DNA from: Acetobacteraceae bacterium
GTDB taxonomy: Bacteria; Pseudomonadota; Alphaproteobacteria; Acetobacterales; Acetobacteraceae
Assembly (NCBI GenBank): GCA_031291725.1
Contig: JARLIM010000021.1
Coordinates: 186,001-250,000 of the forward strand
Direction: 5' to 3'
Length of the DNA stretch: 64,000 bases
Shown piece by piece: positions 1-7,939 of the stretch. Below the pieces are notes generated by a model. That model made no database searches and was not told the DNA's origin. It was given only the letters and a program-made list of their open reading frames with translations. The translations under genes were made by a program, and so were the position numbers. Position 1 is the stretch's first letter, and each line of letters starts with the position of its first letter.

Positions 1-1
1 C

Positions 2-1207
2 AGCAATGGACCGGAATTCGTCCAATCTCTGCGCCAGCGTCTGCCCGGCGTGGGCATTCACACATTGGCCGGTGAGAAGGAGGCCGATTTCGCCGCCGCC
101 GGTCTGCTCTGCGGCATTCCCTCCGCCGATGGCATTCTGGCAGATATCGGAGGCGGTTCGCTGGAGTTGGTGCAGATCAAGCACGGTATTCGTGGCCGGG
201 CGCAGACGCTGAAGCTCGGCGTGATCCGACTGTCTGACCGCGCGGGCGGCGATGCGGTGCGGGCGCGTGGCATTGCCGAGGCGGAATTGAGCGGCCTGCC
301 TTGGCTGGCCGAGGGCGCTGGGCGCGATCTGTATCTGGTCGGCGGCGCGTGGCGGGCCTTGGCACGAATTCACCTCGCGCAGACCGGCTATCCGCTCAAC
401 ATGCTGCATCACTACACCATCGACCGCGAGGAAGCCCGCGATCTGGCTGGCGTGATCGCCGGTGCCTCGCGCCGCGCGTTGGAGCGCATGCCGGCCGTGC
501 CGCGCAGACGTCTGGAAGATCTGCCGTTCGCTGCGGTGGTCTTGCGCCGCCTGTTGCGGGCGACGATGGCGCGACGGGTGATCTTCAGCGCCAACGGCCT
601 GCGCGAAGGCTGGTATATGTCGCAAATCCCGCCCGAGACGCAGAAGCGCGATCCGATGATCGCCGCCGGCGAGGATCTCGCCCAACGCTACAGCCGCGAC
701 CCGGCCTTGCCCCCGGCCCTGCTGCAATGGACCGACCCGCTCTTCCCCAATGAGGAAGGCGAGGCACGCCGGTTGCGCGAGGCGGCGTGTTGGATGAGCG
801 ATATCGGCAGCCACGAACATCCCGAATACCGCGCCGAACAAGCCTGTCTGCGCGTGTTGCGTCAGCCCGGCATTGGGTTGGATCACCATGCCCGCGCCTT
901 CTTGGCCACCGTGCTGGCCATCCGCTACGACGCCGACCCGGAAGCCGCCTTCCTCGCCCCCTCGCGCATCCTGCTCGGCTTCGAGGCGGCACGGCGGGCG
1001 ACGCTGCTGGGCTGTGCCCTGCGCCTCGCCTACACCCTCTCGGCGGGCACGCCGGACGTGTTGGCGGGCACGCGCTTGTTGGTCAATGGCAAGCTGATCC
1101 TGCAATTGCGCCACGGCACCGGCGTCTTCGCCGGCGAATCGCTCATCCGCCGCCTGGAACGGCTGGCCCAGGCGGTGGGGATGGAGTTCGAGACGGCGAC
1201 GGTCTGA
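2..1207 (+). CDS. ppx: Exopolyphosphatase / Ppx-GppA family phosphatase, 5' truncated by window edge
   Basis: The reading frame is open from base 2, so the N-terminus lies outside the window; 401 residues are visible. Known role of the family: processive hydrolysis of terminal phosphate from polyphosphate, or of pppGpp for GppA, in the cytoplasm. Seen: NGPEF followed shortly by GEKEADFAAAGLLCGIP and the ADIGGGSLELVQ motif, which is the second phosphate/nucleotide loop of the actin-like ASKHA fold. The sequence continues into an alpha-helical C-terminal half with the HHYTIDREEA segment and a C-terminal HD-like region. Ppx versus GppA activity cannot be separated from sequence. It ends 90 bp before a co-directional short-chain reductase, with a strong hairpin between them, so they are probably separate transcripts. 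Confidence 0.9.
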   Translation, partial: SNGPEFVQSLRQRLPGVGIHTLAGEKEADFAAAGLLCGIPSADGILADIGGGSLELVQIKHGIRGRAQTLKLGVIRLSDRAGGDAVRARGIAEAELSGLPWLAEGAGRDLYLVGGAWRALARIHLAQTGYPLNMLHHYTIDREEARDLAGVIAGASRRALERMPAVPRRRLEDLPFAAVVLRRLLRATMARRVIFSANGLREGWYMSQIPPETQKRDPMIAAGEDLAQRYSRDPALPPALLQWTDPLFPNEEGEARRLREAACWMSDIGSHEHPEYRAEQACLRVLRQPGIGLDHHARAFLATVLAIRYDADPEAAFLAPSRILLGFEAARRATLLGCALRLAYTLSAGTPDVLAGTRLLVNGKLILQLRHGTGVFAGESLIRRLERLAQAVGMEFETATV

Positions 1208-1231
1208 ACATTCGTCCGATCCTCCCTATCT

Positions 1232-1274
1232 CTGTTGTATCGTCATCGCGAGGACCGTAGTGACGATACAACAG
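1232..1274. repeat. Perfect 14-bp inverted repeat (hairpin) after ppx
   Basis: The arms CTGTTGTATCGTCA (1232-1245) and TGACGATACAACAG (1261-1274) are exact reverse complements around a 15-nt loop. There is no T-run, so it is either a non-canonical terminator or a dispersed palindromic element. It sits 25 bp after the ppx stop codon and 24 bp before the next start. Confidence 0.75.
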
Positions 1275-1297
1275 CAGGATGGCAGAGCTTTTTTCGT

Positions 1298-2074
1298 ATG
1301 AACCCTTCTTCCTCACTCCCTCGCGCCGCCCTTGTCACGGGTGGTGCCCGTCGTGTTGGGCGTGCGATTGCGCTGGCCTTGGCCGGGCGAGGCTTTTCCA
1401 TCGCCCTGCATTGCCGCGACAGCCAAGCCGACGCTGATCAGACCGCCGCCGAAATCCGCGCGTTGGGCGTGCAATGCGTTATCCTCAAGGCGCGCCTGGA
1501 GCGTGAGGACGAGGTGGCGCGGCTGATCCCGTGCGCCACAGACGCGCTCGGCCCACTCGGCGTTCTGGTCAACAATGCCTCGGTGTTCGAGCGCGATGAG
1601 TGGAACGATGCCAGCCGGGCGAGTTGGGATGCGCATATGGAGGCCAATCTGCGCGCGCCCTTTGTGCTGATGCAGGATTTCGCGCGCCTGCTGCCAGCCG
1701 ACCGCCAGGGCTTGATCGTCAATCTGCTCGATCAGCGCGTCTGGTCACTCACCCCGCATTTCGTCTCCTACACCATTTCCAAGGCAGCGCTGTGGACGTT
1801 GACGCAGACAATGGCGCTGGCACTTGCCCCGCGCATCCGCGTCAACGGCATCGGCCCTGGCCCTACATTGCCAAGTCTGCGTCAGAGCGAGGCGCAATTT
1901 GCCAACCAATGCGCCTCCGTGCCGCTCAAGCATGGCAGCTCCCCGCAGGAAATCGGTGCCGCGGTGCTCGCAATGCTGGATTTGCCCGCCATGACCGGGC
2001 AAATGATCGCACTCGACGGGGGGCAGCATCTGCAATGGAGTCCGGCCGGGACCGTGCCGGTTCTTGAGGAGTAG
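1298..2074 (+). CDS. FolM/PTR1-like short-chain dehydrogenase (dihydromonapterin/dihydrofolate reductase candidate)
   Basis: This is a 258-residue NADPH-dependent short-chain reductase. The cofactor loop near residues 14-21 reads TGGARRVG, matching the TGxxxRxG form known for pteridine reductases (PTR1, FolM) rather than the classical TGxxxGxG. An NNAS motif and the catalytic pair YTISK follow, and a GGQH tail closes the fold. It lies 4 bp upstream of folB (dihydroneopterin aldolase), which supports a pteridine/folate role such as reduction of dihydromonapterin or dihydrofolate. Start: ATG at 1298 was chosen because homology begins just after it; an upstream TTG at 1235 would add a low-complexity tail read through the hairpin. 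Family and pterin link are well supported; the exact substrate is inferred. Confidence 0.85.
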   Translation: MNPSSSLPRAALVTGGARRVGRAIALALAGRGFSIALHCRDSQADADQTAAEIRALGVQCVILKARLEREDEVARLIPCATDALGPLGVLVNNASVFERDEWNDASRASWDAHMEANLRAPFVLMQDFARLLPADRQGLIVNLLDQRVWSLTPHFVSYTISKAALWTLTQTMALALAPRIRVNGIGPGPTLPSLRQSEAQFANQCASVPLKHGSSPQEIGAAVLAMLDLPAMTGQMIALDGGQHLQWSPAGTVPVLEE

Positions 2075-2078
2075 GGCT

Positions 2079-2489
2079 ATGGATGCCATGCGACTTGCCG
2101 ATTCATCGCGCTTCCTGCGCCACGTGTTCATTCGCGACCTGATGCTGCAAGCCTCCATCGGAGTCTATCAAAGCGAACACGAAGCCCCGCAACGCATCCG
2201 CGTGAACATCGATCTCGCCGCCGATGATGAAGGCGCTTCCCCGATGTCACGCAAATCCGTCGGACGCGACGATCTTGCCCGTGTTGTCGATTACGAGGCG
2301 GTTGCCAATCAGGTTCGCGCGATTGTTTTGGCCGGGCATGTGCAACTTGTTGAAACGCTTGCAGAACGCATTGCCGAATCCATCCTGCAAGACCCACGCA
2401 TCCGCATTGCGCGCGTAAGGGTGGAAAAATTGGACGTCTTCGCGGATGCGGCAAGCGCCGGAGTGGAAGTCGAGCGTCGCCAACGCTGA
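2079..2489 (+). CDS. folB: Dihydroneopterin aldolase
   Basis: A 136-residue protein of the FolB tunnelling fold. Known reaction: 7,8-dihydroneopterin to 6-hydroxymethyl-7,8-dihydropterin plus glycolaldehyde in folate synthesis. Seen: the family start VFIRDLMLQASIGVY, the conserved His-Glu (SEHEAPQRIRVNIDL), a YEAVANQVRAIV helix, LVETLAERIAESIL, and the C-terminal VRVEKLDVF carrying the catalytic lysine. Start ATG 2079 has a GAGGA Shine-Dalgarno sequence 8 nt upstream; a TTG at 2064 is also in frame but would overlap that site. It is translated immediately after the FolM-like gene (4-bp gap), so the two form a pteridine unit. An extra loop (DDEGASPMSRKSVGRDD) is slightly longer than in short FolBs. 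Confidence 0.9.
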   Translation: MDAMRLADSSRFLRHVFIRDLMLQASIGVYQSEHEAPQRIRVNIDLAADDEGASPMSRKSVGRDDLARVVDYEAVANQVRAIVLAGHVQLVETLAERIAESILQDPRIRIARVRVEKLDVFADAASAGVEVERRQR

Positions 2490-2771
2490 TTTTGTCCACC
2501 GCATCAGCACCAATCCAATTCTTTCAATTGCATGGCAGTTTGTTTTCACTCAGCACTCTGACCGGATTTTTTGAATTCAATGAAATCAATGGGTTAAATA
2601 GAGTGCACAGAATCAAGGCAATCCGTGCGACCCTGCGGAAAACCGCGTTAAATCGACTTTCCACCGAGCTTTGCCCACAAACTTATCCACAGGAATAGTG
2701 GAAAACTATCCAGGCGTTCATCTATGTGCAGGCCGCTGCACAGCGCCTTGGAATCACGCAAAAGTTACACA
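2490..2771. other. AT-rich intergenic region with DnaA-box-like sites
   Basis: This 282-bp gap is clearly richer in A+T than the flanking genes, especially 2515-2600. It holds a perfect DnaA box (2683-2691) and weaker matches: TTGCCCACA at 2671, a TTTCCACC at about 2658, GTGGAAAAC at about 2698 (reverse-strand GTTTTCCAC) and TTTTGTCCACC near 2490. GANTC methylation sites occur at about 2609 and 2750. It could be a DnaA-controlled promoter for uvrC or a candidate origin; transcription runs in the same direction on both sides, which gives no support for an origin. Confidence 0.55.
2683..2691 (+). promoter_or_regulatory. Perfect DnaA box TTATCCACA
   Basis: TTATCCACA is an exact match to the consensus high-affinity DnaA box. 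It lies 80 bp upstream of the uvrC start inside the AT-rich gap and is followed within 10 bp by a GTGGAAAAC near-match in the opposite orientation. Confidence 0.6.
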
Positions 2772-4658
2772 ATGACATCCGATCCAGTCTCAAAATTGCG
2801 CGGCGTTCAGGTGATCGAGGCGGCGTTGGAGACCATGCCGCTCTCGCCTGGCGTCTATCGGATGCTCGATGCCAAGGGGGATGCCTTATATGTAGGCAAA
2901 GCCCGCTCGCTGAAGAAGCGCGTGGTGTCCTACACCAAAATTCCCGCCCTGCCGGAACGGTTGCGGCGGATGGTGAGTGAGACGGTGACGATGGAAATCG
3001 TCACCACGCACACCGAGGCCGAGGCGTTGCTGCTCGAAGCAAACCTGATCAAACGCCTCAAACCGCGCTACAACATCGTGCTGCGCGACGACAAATCCTA
3101 TCCGTGGCTGATGCTGACCGAGGATCACCCGTTCCCGCAGATCACCCGCCATCGCGGCGCGCAGATCCGCAAGGGCAGCTATTTCGGGCCATTTGCCTCG
3201 GCCTGGGCGGTGAACCAGACCGTGACCGCCATGCAGCGCGTGTTCCTGCTGCGCTCGTGCAATGACAGCGTGTTCAGCAACCGCGCCCGCCCCTGCCTGC
3301 TGTTCCAAATCAAACGCTGCTCGGCCCCCTGCGTCGGACGGGTGACAGAGGTGGAATATGCCGAATTGGTCGATCAGGCGCGTGGTTTCCTTGCTGGCAA
3401 GGCGGGAAAGGTTCAGGAGGCGCTCGCCCATGAGATGGAGCAGGCCGCCGAGGCACTGGAATTCGAACGCGCGGCGGCGTTGCGGGATCGTATTCGTGGC
3501 CTGACCTATGTGCAGGGCGGCGGCGTGATCAACCCGGCCTCCATCGAGGATGCCGACATCATCGCCGGCCACCAGATCGCCGGCAGCACCTGCATTCAGG
3601 TGTTTTTCATCCGCGGCGGCCGCAACAACGGCAATCGTGCCTTCTACCCCACCCACACCAAGGCGGAGGAGACGGCCGAGGTGATGGCGGCGTTCCTCTC
3701 CCAGTTCTACGACGACAAACCCCCGCCGCCCTCGGTGCTGCTCAACCACGAATTGCCGGAAGCCGAGTTGATCGCCGAGGCGCTGAGCCTGAAACGGCAA
3801 ACACTCAATCTGCGCGGGCGGGTGGAACTGGCGGTGCCGAAACGCGGCGAGAAACTGGCCGTGGTGGAACACGCGGCCATCAATGCGCGTGAGGCGTTGG
3901 AGCGCAAACTGGCCGAGACCGCCGGGCAATCGAAGCTGCTCGACGGGGTTGCCGCCTTGTTCGACCTGCCCGCCCCCCCCCATCGCATCGAGGTCTACGA
4001 CAACAGCCACATCATGGGCCGCAACGCTTACGGCGTGATGATCGTCGGTGGGCCGGAGGGGTTCGACAAGGCATCCTACCGCAAATTCTCCATCAAATCC
4101 GCCATCACGCCGGGCGACGATTTCGGCATGATGCGCGAAGTGCTCGAACGCCGCTTCGGCCGGGCGCTGAAGGACGGAGAAGAGGGCGGGCCGAGTTGGC
4201 CGGATATCGTGTTGATCGATGGCGGCGCGGGCCAACTCTCCGCCGCGCGCACGGTGCTGGACGAGTTGGGCGTCACTGACGTCAAGTTGATCGCCATCGC
4301 CAAGGGGCCGGATCGCGATGCCGGGCGGGAATGGTTCCACACCGACGGACAGGCGCCGTTCCAACTGCCGCCCCGCGATCCGGTGTTGTATTACCTGCAA
4401 CGCCTGCGCGACGAAGCCCATCGCTTTGCCATCACCACCCACCGCGCCGGCCGCAGCAAAACACTGACCACCAGTGAGCTCGATGAGGTCTCAGGCATAG
4501 GCCCCGGTCGCAAGCGGGCATTGCTGAACCATTTCGGCTCGGCACGCGGGGTCAAGCAGGCGGGCCTTGCGGATCTGGAAGCAACCCCCGGCATTTCGCG
4601 CGAGACGGCGCGGCGCATCTATGCGCATTTCCATCCGGGCTCTTCTCTTCTGGCCTGA
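2772..4658 (+). CDS. uvrC: Excinuclease ABC subunit C
   Basis: A 628-residue UvrC, the dual-incision nuclease of nucleotide excision repair, acting with UvrB-DNA. Domains in order: GIY-YIG nuclease (GVYRML at about 27-32, ALYVGKA at about 38-44) for the 3' incision; a Cys cluster region ([21 protein letters not shown]); a UVR/UvrB-binding motif ([16 protein letters not shown]); an RNase H-like domain for the 5' incision ([45 protein letters not shown]); and C-terminal tandem helix-hairpin-helix motifs ([26 protein letters not shown]). Start ATG 2772 gives [11 protein letters not shown]; an ATG at 2724 adds 16 residues with no family similarity. Length is normal. A secreted-protein gene follows after 8 bp. 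Confidence 0.97.
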   Translation: MTSDPVSKLRGVQVIEAALETMPLSPGVYRMLDAKGDALYVGKARSLKKRVVSYTKIPALPERLRRMVSETVTMEIVTTHTEAEALLLEANLIKRLKPRYNIVLRDDKSYPWLMLTEDHPFPQITRHRGAQIRKGSYFGPFASAWAVNQTVTAMQRVFLLRSCNDSVFSNRARPCLLFQIKRCSAPCVGRVTEVEYAELVDQARGFLAGKAGKVQEALAHEMEQAAEALEFERAAALRDRIRGLTYVQGGGVINPASIEDADIIAGHQIAGSTCIQVFFIRGGRNNGNRAFYPTHTKAEETAEVMAAFLSQFYDDKPPPPSVLLNHELPEAELIAEALSLKRQTLNLRGRVELAVPKRGEKLAVVEHAAINAREALERKLAETAGQSKLLDGVAALFDLPAPPHRIEVYDNSHIMGRNAYGVMIVGGPEGFDKASYRKFSIKSAITPGDDFGMMREVLERRFGRALKDGEEGGPSWPDIVLIDGGAGQLSAARTVLDELGVTDVKLIAIAKGPDRDAGREWFHTDGQAPFQLPPRDPVLYYLQRLRDEAHRFAITTHRAGRSKTLTTSELDEVSGIGPGRKRALLNHFGSARGVKQAGLADLEATPGISRETARRIYAHFHPGSSLLA

Positions 4659-4666
4659 GGAACCGC

Positions 4667-5692
4667 ATGCGCCGCTTGCTTCTCGCCCTGATGCTGATCA
4701 CCGCCGCCCTGCCCAGCCGCGCCCGCGTGCTGGAAGTGGGCGAAGGCGGTGCCTATGCGCGGCCGAGTGAGGCCGTAAAGGCGGCCCAGGATGGCGACAC
4801 CATCCACATCGCCCAAGGTGAATTCTTCGACTGCATCTCAACCAGGCTGAACCATCTCACAATCATCGGCAGCGGCCCTGACACCACGCTGACCGACCGC
4901 GCCTGTGACGATAAAGGCATTATCGTCCTCGATGGAGACGATGTCACGATCAGCGCCCTCACCCTCACCCGCGCCCGCGTGCCGGACGGCAATGGCGCCG
5001 GCATTCGGGCCGAGGGCGGCAATCTGACGCTGGATCATGTGCAGTTGATCAACAATCAGGTCGGCTTGCTGGCCACCATGCATCCGGGGGCACAGCTCAG
5101 CATCGCCCACAGCTATTTCGGCGATAACGGGGCCTGTCATGCCCGATCCTGCCAAGGGGCGATTGCGGTGGGTGACACAACGTCCCGGTTTGAACTGCAC
5201 GAAAGCATCGTCCACGCCACGCATGGCGGCCACGCCATCACCTCCGCTGCCGCCGCCACCGTGATCGTGCGCAGCAAGATCGACGATGGTGAAACCGGCA
5301 GCTCCGGCTATTTGCTGCTGGTGCAGGGCGACCTCGATATGCGTGGCGCGGTGCTGGAAAAAGGCCCGCTGACCAGCAACACCGACGCCGCCGTGCATGC
5401 CGAAGCGCCGTGGGGCCGGGATGTGAAGCTGTCATTGAGGCGCAACCATTTCACCGACAATTCCGGCGATCATGCAGCCCTGCTGCGCAACTGGACCTCG
5501 TCGGATGCCGAGATGATCGACAATCAACTCGACGGCACCGACATCGCTGAGACCAGCAACGGGAAAAATCTGCACCGGATCTACAGCCTGGCGCTGGACA
5601 CCAAGGCGGCACTGCGGCATCTCGCTGGGGTGGTCTATCACTTTGCTGCGGATATCTTGCACGCAGCACGCAGCACCCTTGGACGGGGCTAA
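4667..5692 (+). CDS. Secreted right-handed parallel beta-helix protein
   Basis: A 341-residue protein with an N-terminal Sec signal (RRLLLALMLITAALPSRA, cleavage around residue 19-20). The mature part begins EVGEGGAYARPSEAVKAAQDGDTIHIAQG, a typical opening of pectate-lyase-like beta-helix proteins, followed by short repeated strands (LTIIGSGPDTTL, VTISALTLTRARV, LTLDHVQLINNQVGLLAT, LSIAHSYFGDN) characteristic of stacked coils. I see no catalytic signature for a polysaccharide lyase, so function is unknown; envelope or exopolysaccharide binding is plausible. It sits 8 bp after uvrC and 9 bp before pgsA and is probably cotranscribed with both. In many alphaproteobacteria uvrC and pgsA are close neighbours, so this gene looks like a lineage-specific insertion into that operon. 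Confidence 0.8.
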   Translation: MRRLLLALMLITAALPSRARVLEVGEGGAYARPSEAVKAAQDGDTIHIAQGEFFDCISTRLNHLTIIGSGPDTTLTDRACDDKGIIVLDGDDVTISALTLTRARVPDGNGAGIRAEGGNLTLDHVQLINNQVGLLATMHPGAQLSIAHSYFGDNGACHARSCQGAIAVGDTTSRFELHESIVHATHGGHAITSAAAATVIVRSKIDDGETGSSGYLLLVQGDLDMRGAVLEKGPLTSNTDAAVHAEAPWGRDVKLSLRRNHFTDNSGDHAALLRNWTSSDAEMIDNQLDGTDIAETSNGKNLHRIYSLALDTKAALRHLAGVVYHFAADILHAARSTLGRG

Positions 5693-5701
5693 GGAGGGCG
5701 C

Positions 5702-6286
5702 ATGCTGACCGAACTGCCCAATCTGCTCACCCTGGCCCGCATCGCGGCGATACCGCTGCTGGTGGTGTTCGCCGGGCTACACACGCCACTGGCCGACATC
5801 ACCGCCTGTGCGGTATTCGCCCTGGCCGGCATTACCGATTATTTTGACGGCAAGCTGGCACGGGAGCGCAAGCAGACCTCCGATCTTGGCCGTATGCTCG
5901 ACCCGATTGCCGACAAATTGCTCGTCGGCGCCACGCTGATGATGCTGGTGGGCGAACATCGCCTGGGTCCGGCGGGGCTGTATCCGGCGATCGTGATCAT
6001 GCTGCGAGAAATTCTGGTCAGCGGTCTGCGCGAATATCTGGCAGCACTGCGCATCTCGCTGCCGGTGACGCAATTGGCGAAATGGAAGACCGGCTTTCAG
6101 ATGGCAGCCCTGGGCACGCTGCTGGCCGGTGATAGCGGTGCTTCGGTCATCCATCTGGATGTCCTGCCCGTGTCGATCATCGGGGCTATTCTGCTCTGGG
6201 CGGCGGCGTTGCTGACGCTGATCACCGGTTGGGACTATCTGCGCGCCGGTCTGCGCCATGCCGGGGTGTCCGGTCTGGGCGATTGA
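5702..6286 (+). CDS. pgsA: CDP-diacylglycerol--glycerol-3-phosphate 3-phosphatidyltransferase
   Basis: A 194-residue inner-membrane enzyme of the CDP-alcohol phosphotransferase family. It makes phosphatidylglycerol-phosphate from CDP-diacylglycerol and glycerol-3-phosphate, the first committed step to phosphatidylglycerol and cardiolipin. Seen: N-terminal LPNLLTLARIAAIPLL; the signature DYFDGKLAR...LGRMLDPIADKLL, matching D-x2-D-G-x2-A-R-x8-G-x3-D-x3-D with all catalytic Asp; and several hydrophobic helices. The usual C-terminal ITGWDYLRAGLRH is present. It follows the beta-helix gene by 9 bp and has an AGGAGG-like ribosome site just upstream (AAGGAGGGCGC). Confidence 0.95.
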   Translation: MLTELPNLLTLARIAAIPLLVVFAGLHTPLADITACAVFALAGITDYFDGKLARERKQTSDLGRMLDPIADKLLVGATLMMLVGEHRLGPAGLYPAIVIMLREILVSGLREYLAALRISLPVTQLAKWKTGFQMAALGTLLAGDSGASVIHLDVLPVSIIGAILLWAAALLTLITGWDYLRAGLRHAGVSGLGD

Positions 6287-6404
6287 TGCCTGGACTTCCT
6301 GCGCGGAATTGCGCAATAGCGTGGTCAAAGTTTTGGCTAAGGCTTGAGAAACGCTCGACTGACGGGCAGAGTATTGCCAGGAATTCCGGGAAGGATACCC
6401 CCAC

Positions 6405-6761
6405 ATGCGCCGTATCGCCACGCTTGGCCTTCTTCTTGCGCTGACCGGCTGCGGCGCGCAGTCGTATATGCCGACTGTCTCGTTGGGCAATCCGGCCACC
6501 GATTACGTCGGCAGCCCGTTCTCCGGCGCTGGCGGATTCGTCGCTGACACCCACACCCCGTTCCGCCACCCCAACGCACCGGTCGTCGATTCGGAGAATG
6601 TGAAGCGGGCTGTCGGTCAGGATGTCACGGCCGACCCGCTGACACCGGATCAGGGCGATGTGTGGCCCGGTGCGGTGAAGCCCTCGCCGACGCTGAGCGA
6701 AGTGGCGCACAGCATGGACGGGATTTCGCTCCATCCGGCCAAGGGCGCGGTGGCCCCGTGA
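6405..6761 (+). CDS. Small putative lipoprotein
   Basis: A 118-residue protein with a lipoprotein signal: MRR, a hydrophobic stretch, then the lipobox LTGC with Cys16 as predicted lipidated residue. The residue after Cys is Gly, so outer-membrane sorting is expected. The mature part is short, rich in Pro/Gly/Asp (NPATDYVGSPFSGAGGF, HTPFRHPNAPVVDSENVKRAVG) and resembles no enzyme I recognise. It follows pgsA after 118 bp and precedes moaD by 16 bp. Function unknown. Confidence 0.7.
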   Translation: MRRIATLGLLLALTGCGAQSYMPTVSLGNPATDYVGSPFSGAGGFVADTHTPFRHPNAPVVDSENVKRAVGQDVTADPLTPDQGDVWPGAVKPSPTLSEVAHSMDGISLHPAKGAVAP

Positions 6762-6777
6762 TCTCGGGCTGCATCGA

Positions 6778-7029
6778 ATGAAGATCCTCTATTTCGCCTG
6801 GCTGCGCGAGCGCGTCGGGCGGGGCGAGGAGGATGTGACGTTGCCGAGCGATATCTCCACGGTCGGCCAACTCGTCACTTGGTTGCGCGGCCGCAGTGCC
6901 GGACATGAAGCCGCCTTCGCGCAAGGCCGTCTGGTGCGCTGCGCCGTCAACCAGGATTTCGCCACGCCGGATGCCACCGTCACCGACCGTGACGAGGTGG
7001 CCTTCTTCCCACCCGTCACCGGCGGCTGA
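6778..7029 (+). CDS. moaD: Molybdopterin synthase sulfur-carrier subunit MoaD
   Basis: An 83-residue ubiquitin-fold protein. Known role: its C-terminal glycine is adenylated and thiocarboxylated, then donates sulfur to precursor Z in the MoaD2-MoaE2 molybdopterin synthase. Seen: the MoaD start KILYFAWLRERVG, the middle CAVNQDFATPDATVTDRDEVAFFPPVTGG, and the required terminal Gly-Gly. Immediately followed (1 bp) by moaE, its partner subunit, so stoichiometric co-expression is expected. Confidence 0.95.
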   Translation: MKILYFAWLRERVGRGEEDVTLPSDISTVGQLVTWLRGRSAGHEAAFAQGRLVRCAVNQDFATPDATVTDRDEVAFFPPVTGG

Positions 7030-7030
7030 G

Positions 7031-7492
7031 ATGGCGCGCATCGTCGTTCAGACCGAGGATTTCGACACCGGAGCCGAACTGGCACGGCTGACCGCCGGGC
7101 GCTTGGATGTTGGCGGCATTGGCAGTTTCATCGGCATCGTGCGCGACACCGCCCACGGCAACCCGATCACCGCGATGACGTTGGAGCATTATCCCGGCAT
7201 GACCGAACGGGCGATGACGCGCATTGCCGAGGCCGCCGAGGCGCGATTCGGGCTGCTTGGCTGCACGTTGATCCATCGCGTGGGGCCGTTATCGCCGGGC
7301 GAGAACATCGTGCTCGTCCTGGCCGCCGCCCCGCACCGTCAGGCGGCGCTCGATGGCACGGCATTTCTGATCGACTGGCTGAAAACCCGCGCCCCATTCT
7401 GGAAGAAGGAACGTTTCGCCGATGGCGCGCAGGGCTGGGTGGATGCGCGGGAGGCCGATGATGCGGCCGCCGCGCGCTGGGGGGCGCTATAG
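7031..7492 (+). CDS. moaE: Molybdopterin synthase catalytic subunit MoaE
   Basis: A 153-residue catalytic large subunit of molybdopterin synthase, which converts cyclic pyranopterin monophosphate to molybdopterin. Seen: GSFIGIVRD (conserved Arg), MTLEHYPGMTERAM, CTLIHRVGPLSPGENIVLVLAAAPHR, LIDWLKTRAPFWKKE with the conserved Lys residues of the active site. The start ATG 7031 directly follows the moaD stop; upstream in-frame codons overlap moaD and are not needed. Its last 6 bp overlap convergently with the end of the minus-strand DUF2177 gene. Confidence 0.95.
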   Translation: MARIVVQTEDFDTGAELARLTAGRLDVGGIGSFIGIVRDTAHGNPITAMTLEHYPGMTERAMTRIAEAAEARFGLLGCTLIHRVGPLSPGENIVLVLAAAPHRQAALDGTAFLIDWLKTRAPFWKKERFADGAQGWVDAREADDAAAARWGAL

Positions 7493-7885
7493 CGCCCGCA
7501 CCACCAGATAAGCCAAACTCGCAGCCAAGCCCGTGACGAACACCCCCCAGGCCATGTCGATCACCGACACCACCCCGGACCAGCCGATCAACGTGGCCAG
7601 ATTGGTGACGTCATACGTCCCGTAGGCCACCAAACCCAACAGCGCCCCGCCCCAGACCGCACGCCACAAACTGGCCTGATCGATGGCCGGAAAGACAGCG
7701 AAGGCGAGGATGCCGATCACGTAGAGCAGATAGAACGCCGCCGCGATGGGCATGTTCGGGCTGTCCAGCAGCAATGCCCCGATGCGCGGCTTGTAGACAG
7801 CCCCCGAGGCGAAGCTCAGCCAGGCGAAATCCATGCCGAAGAAGATGATGGCGGTGACAACATAAGCGATCAGATTGGTGCGCAT
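7487..7885 (-). CDS. DUF2177 family small membrane protein
   Basis: A 132-residue integral membrane protein with four predicted helices: LIAYVVTAIIFFGMDFAWL, AAAFYLLYVIGILAFAVFPAI, AVWGGALLGLVAYGTYDVTNLATL, and VSVIDMAWGVFVTGLAASLAYLV. The DFAWL, YGTYDVTNLATL and D-x-AWG motifs are typical of DUF2177, a family without an established biochemical role. It lies downstream of and co-directional with ilvE (54-bp gap) and overlaps the moaE 3' end by 6 bp in a tail-to-tail arrangement. Confidence 0.85.
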   Translation of the reverse strand: MRTNLIAYVVTAIIFFGMDFAWLSFASGAVYKPRIGALLLDSPNMPIAAAFYLLYVIGILAFAVFPAIDQASLWRAVWGGALLGLVAYGTYDVTNLATLIGWSGVVSVIDMAWGVFVTGLAASLAYLVVRAL

Positions 7886-7939
7886 GATGCGGGCTCCCGT
7901 GTTCTGTTCAACAACATGGGGGTCCGCACCGATTGCGCA

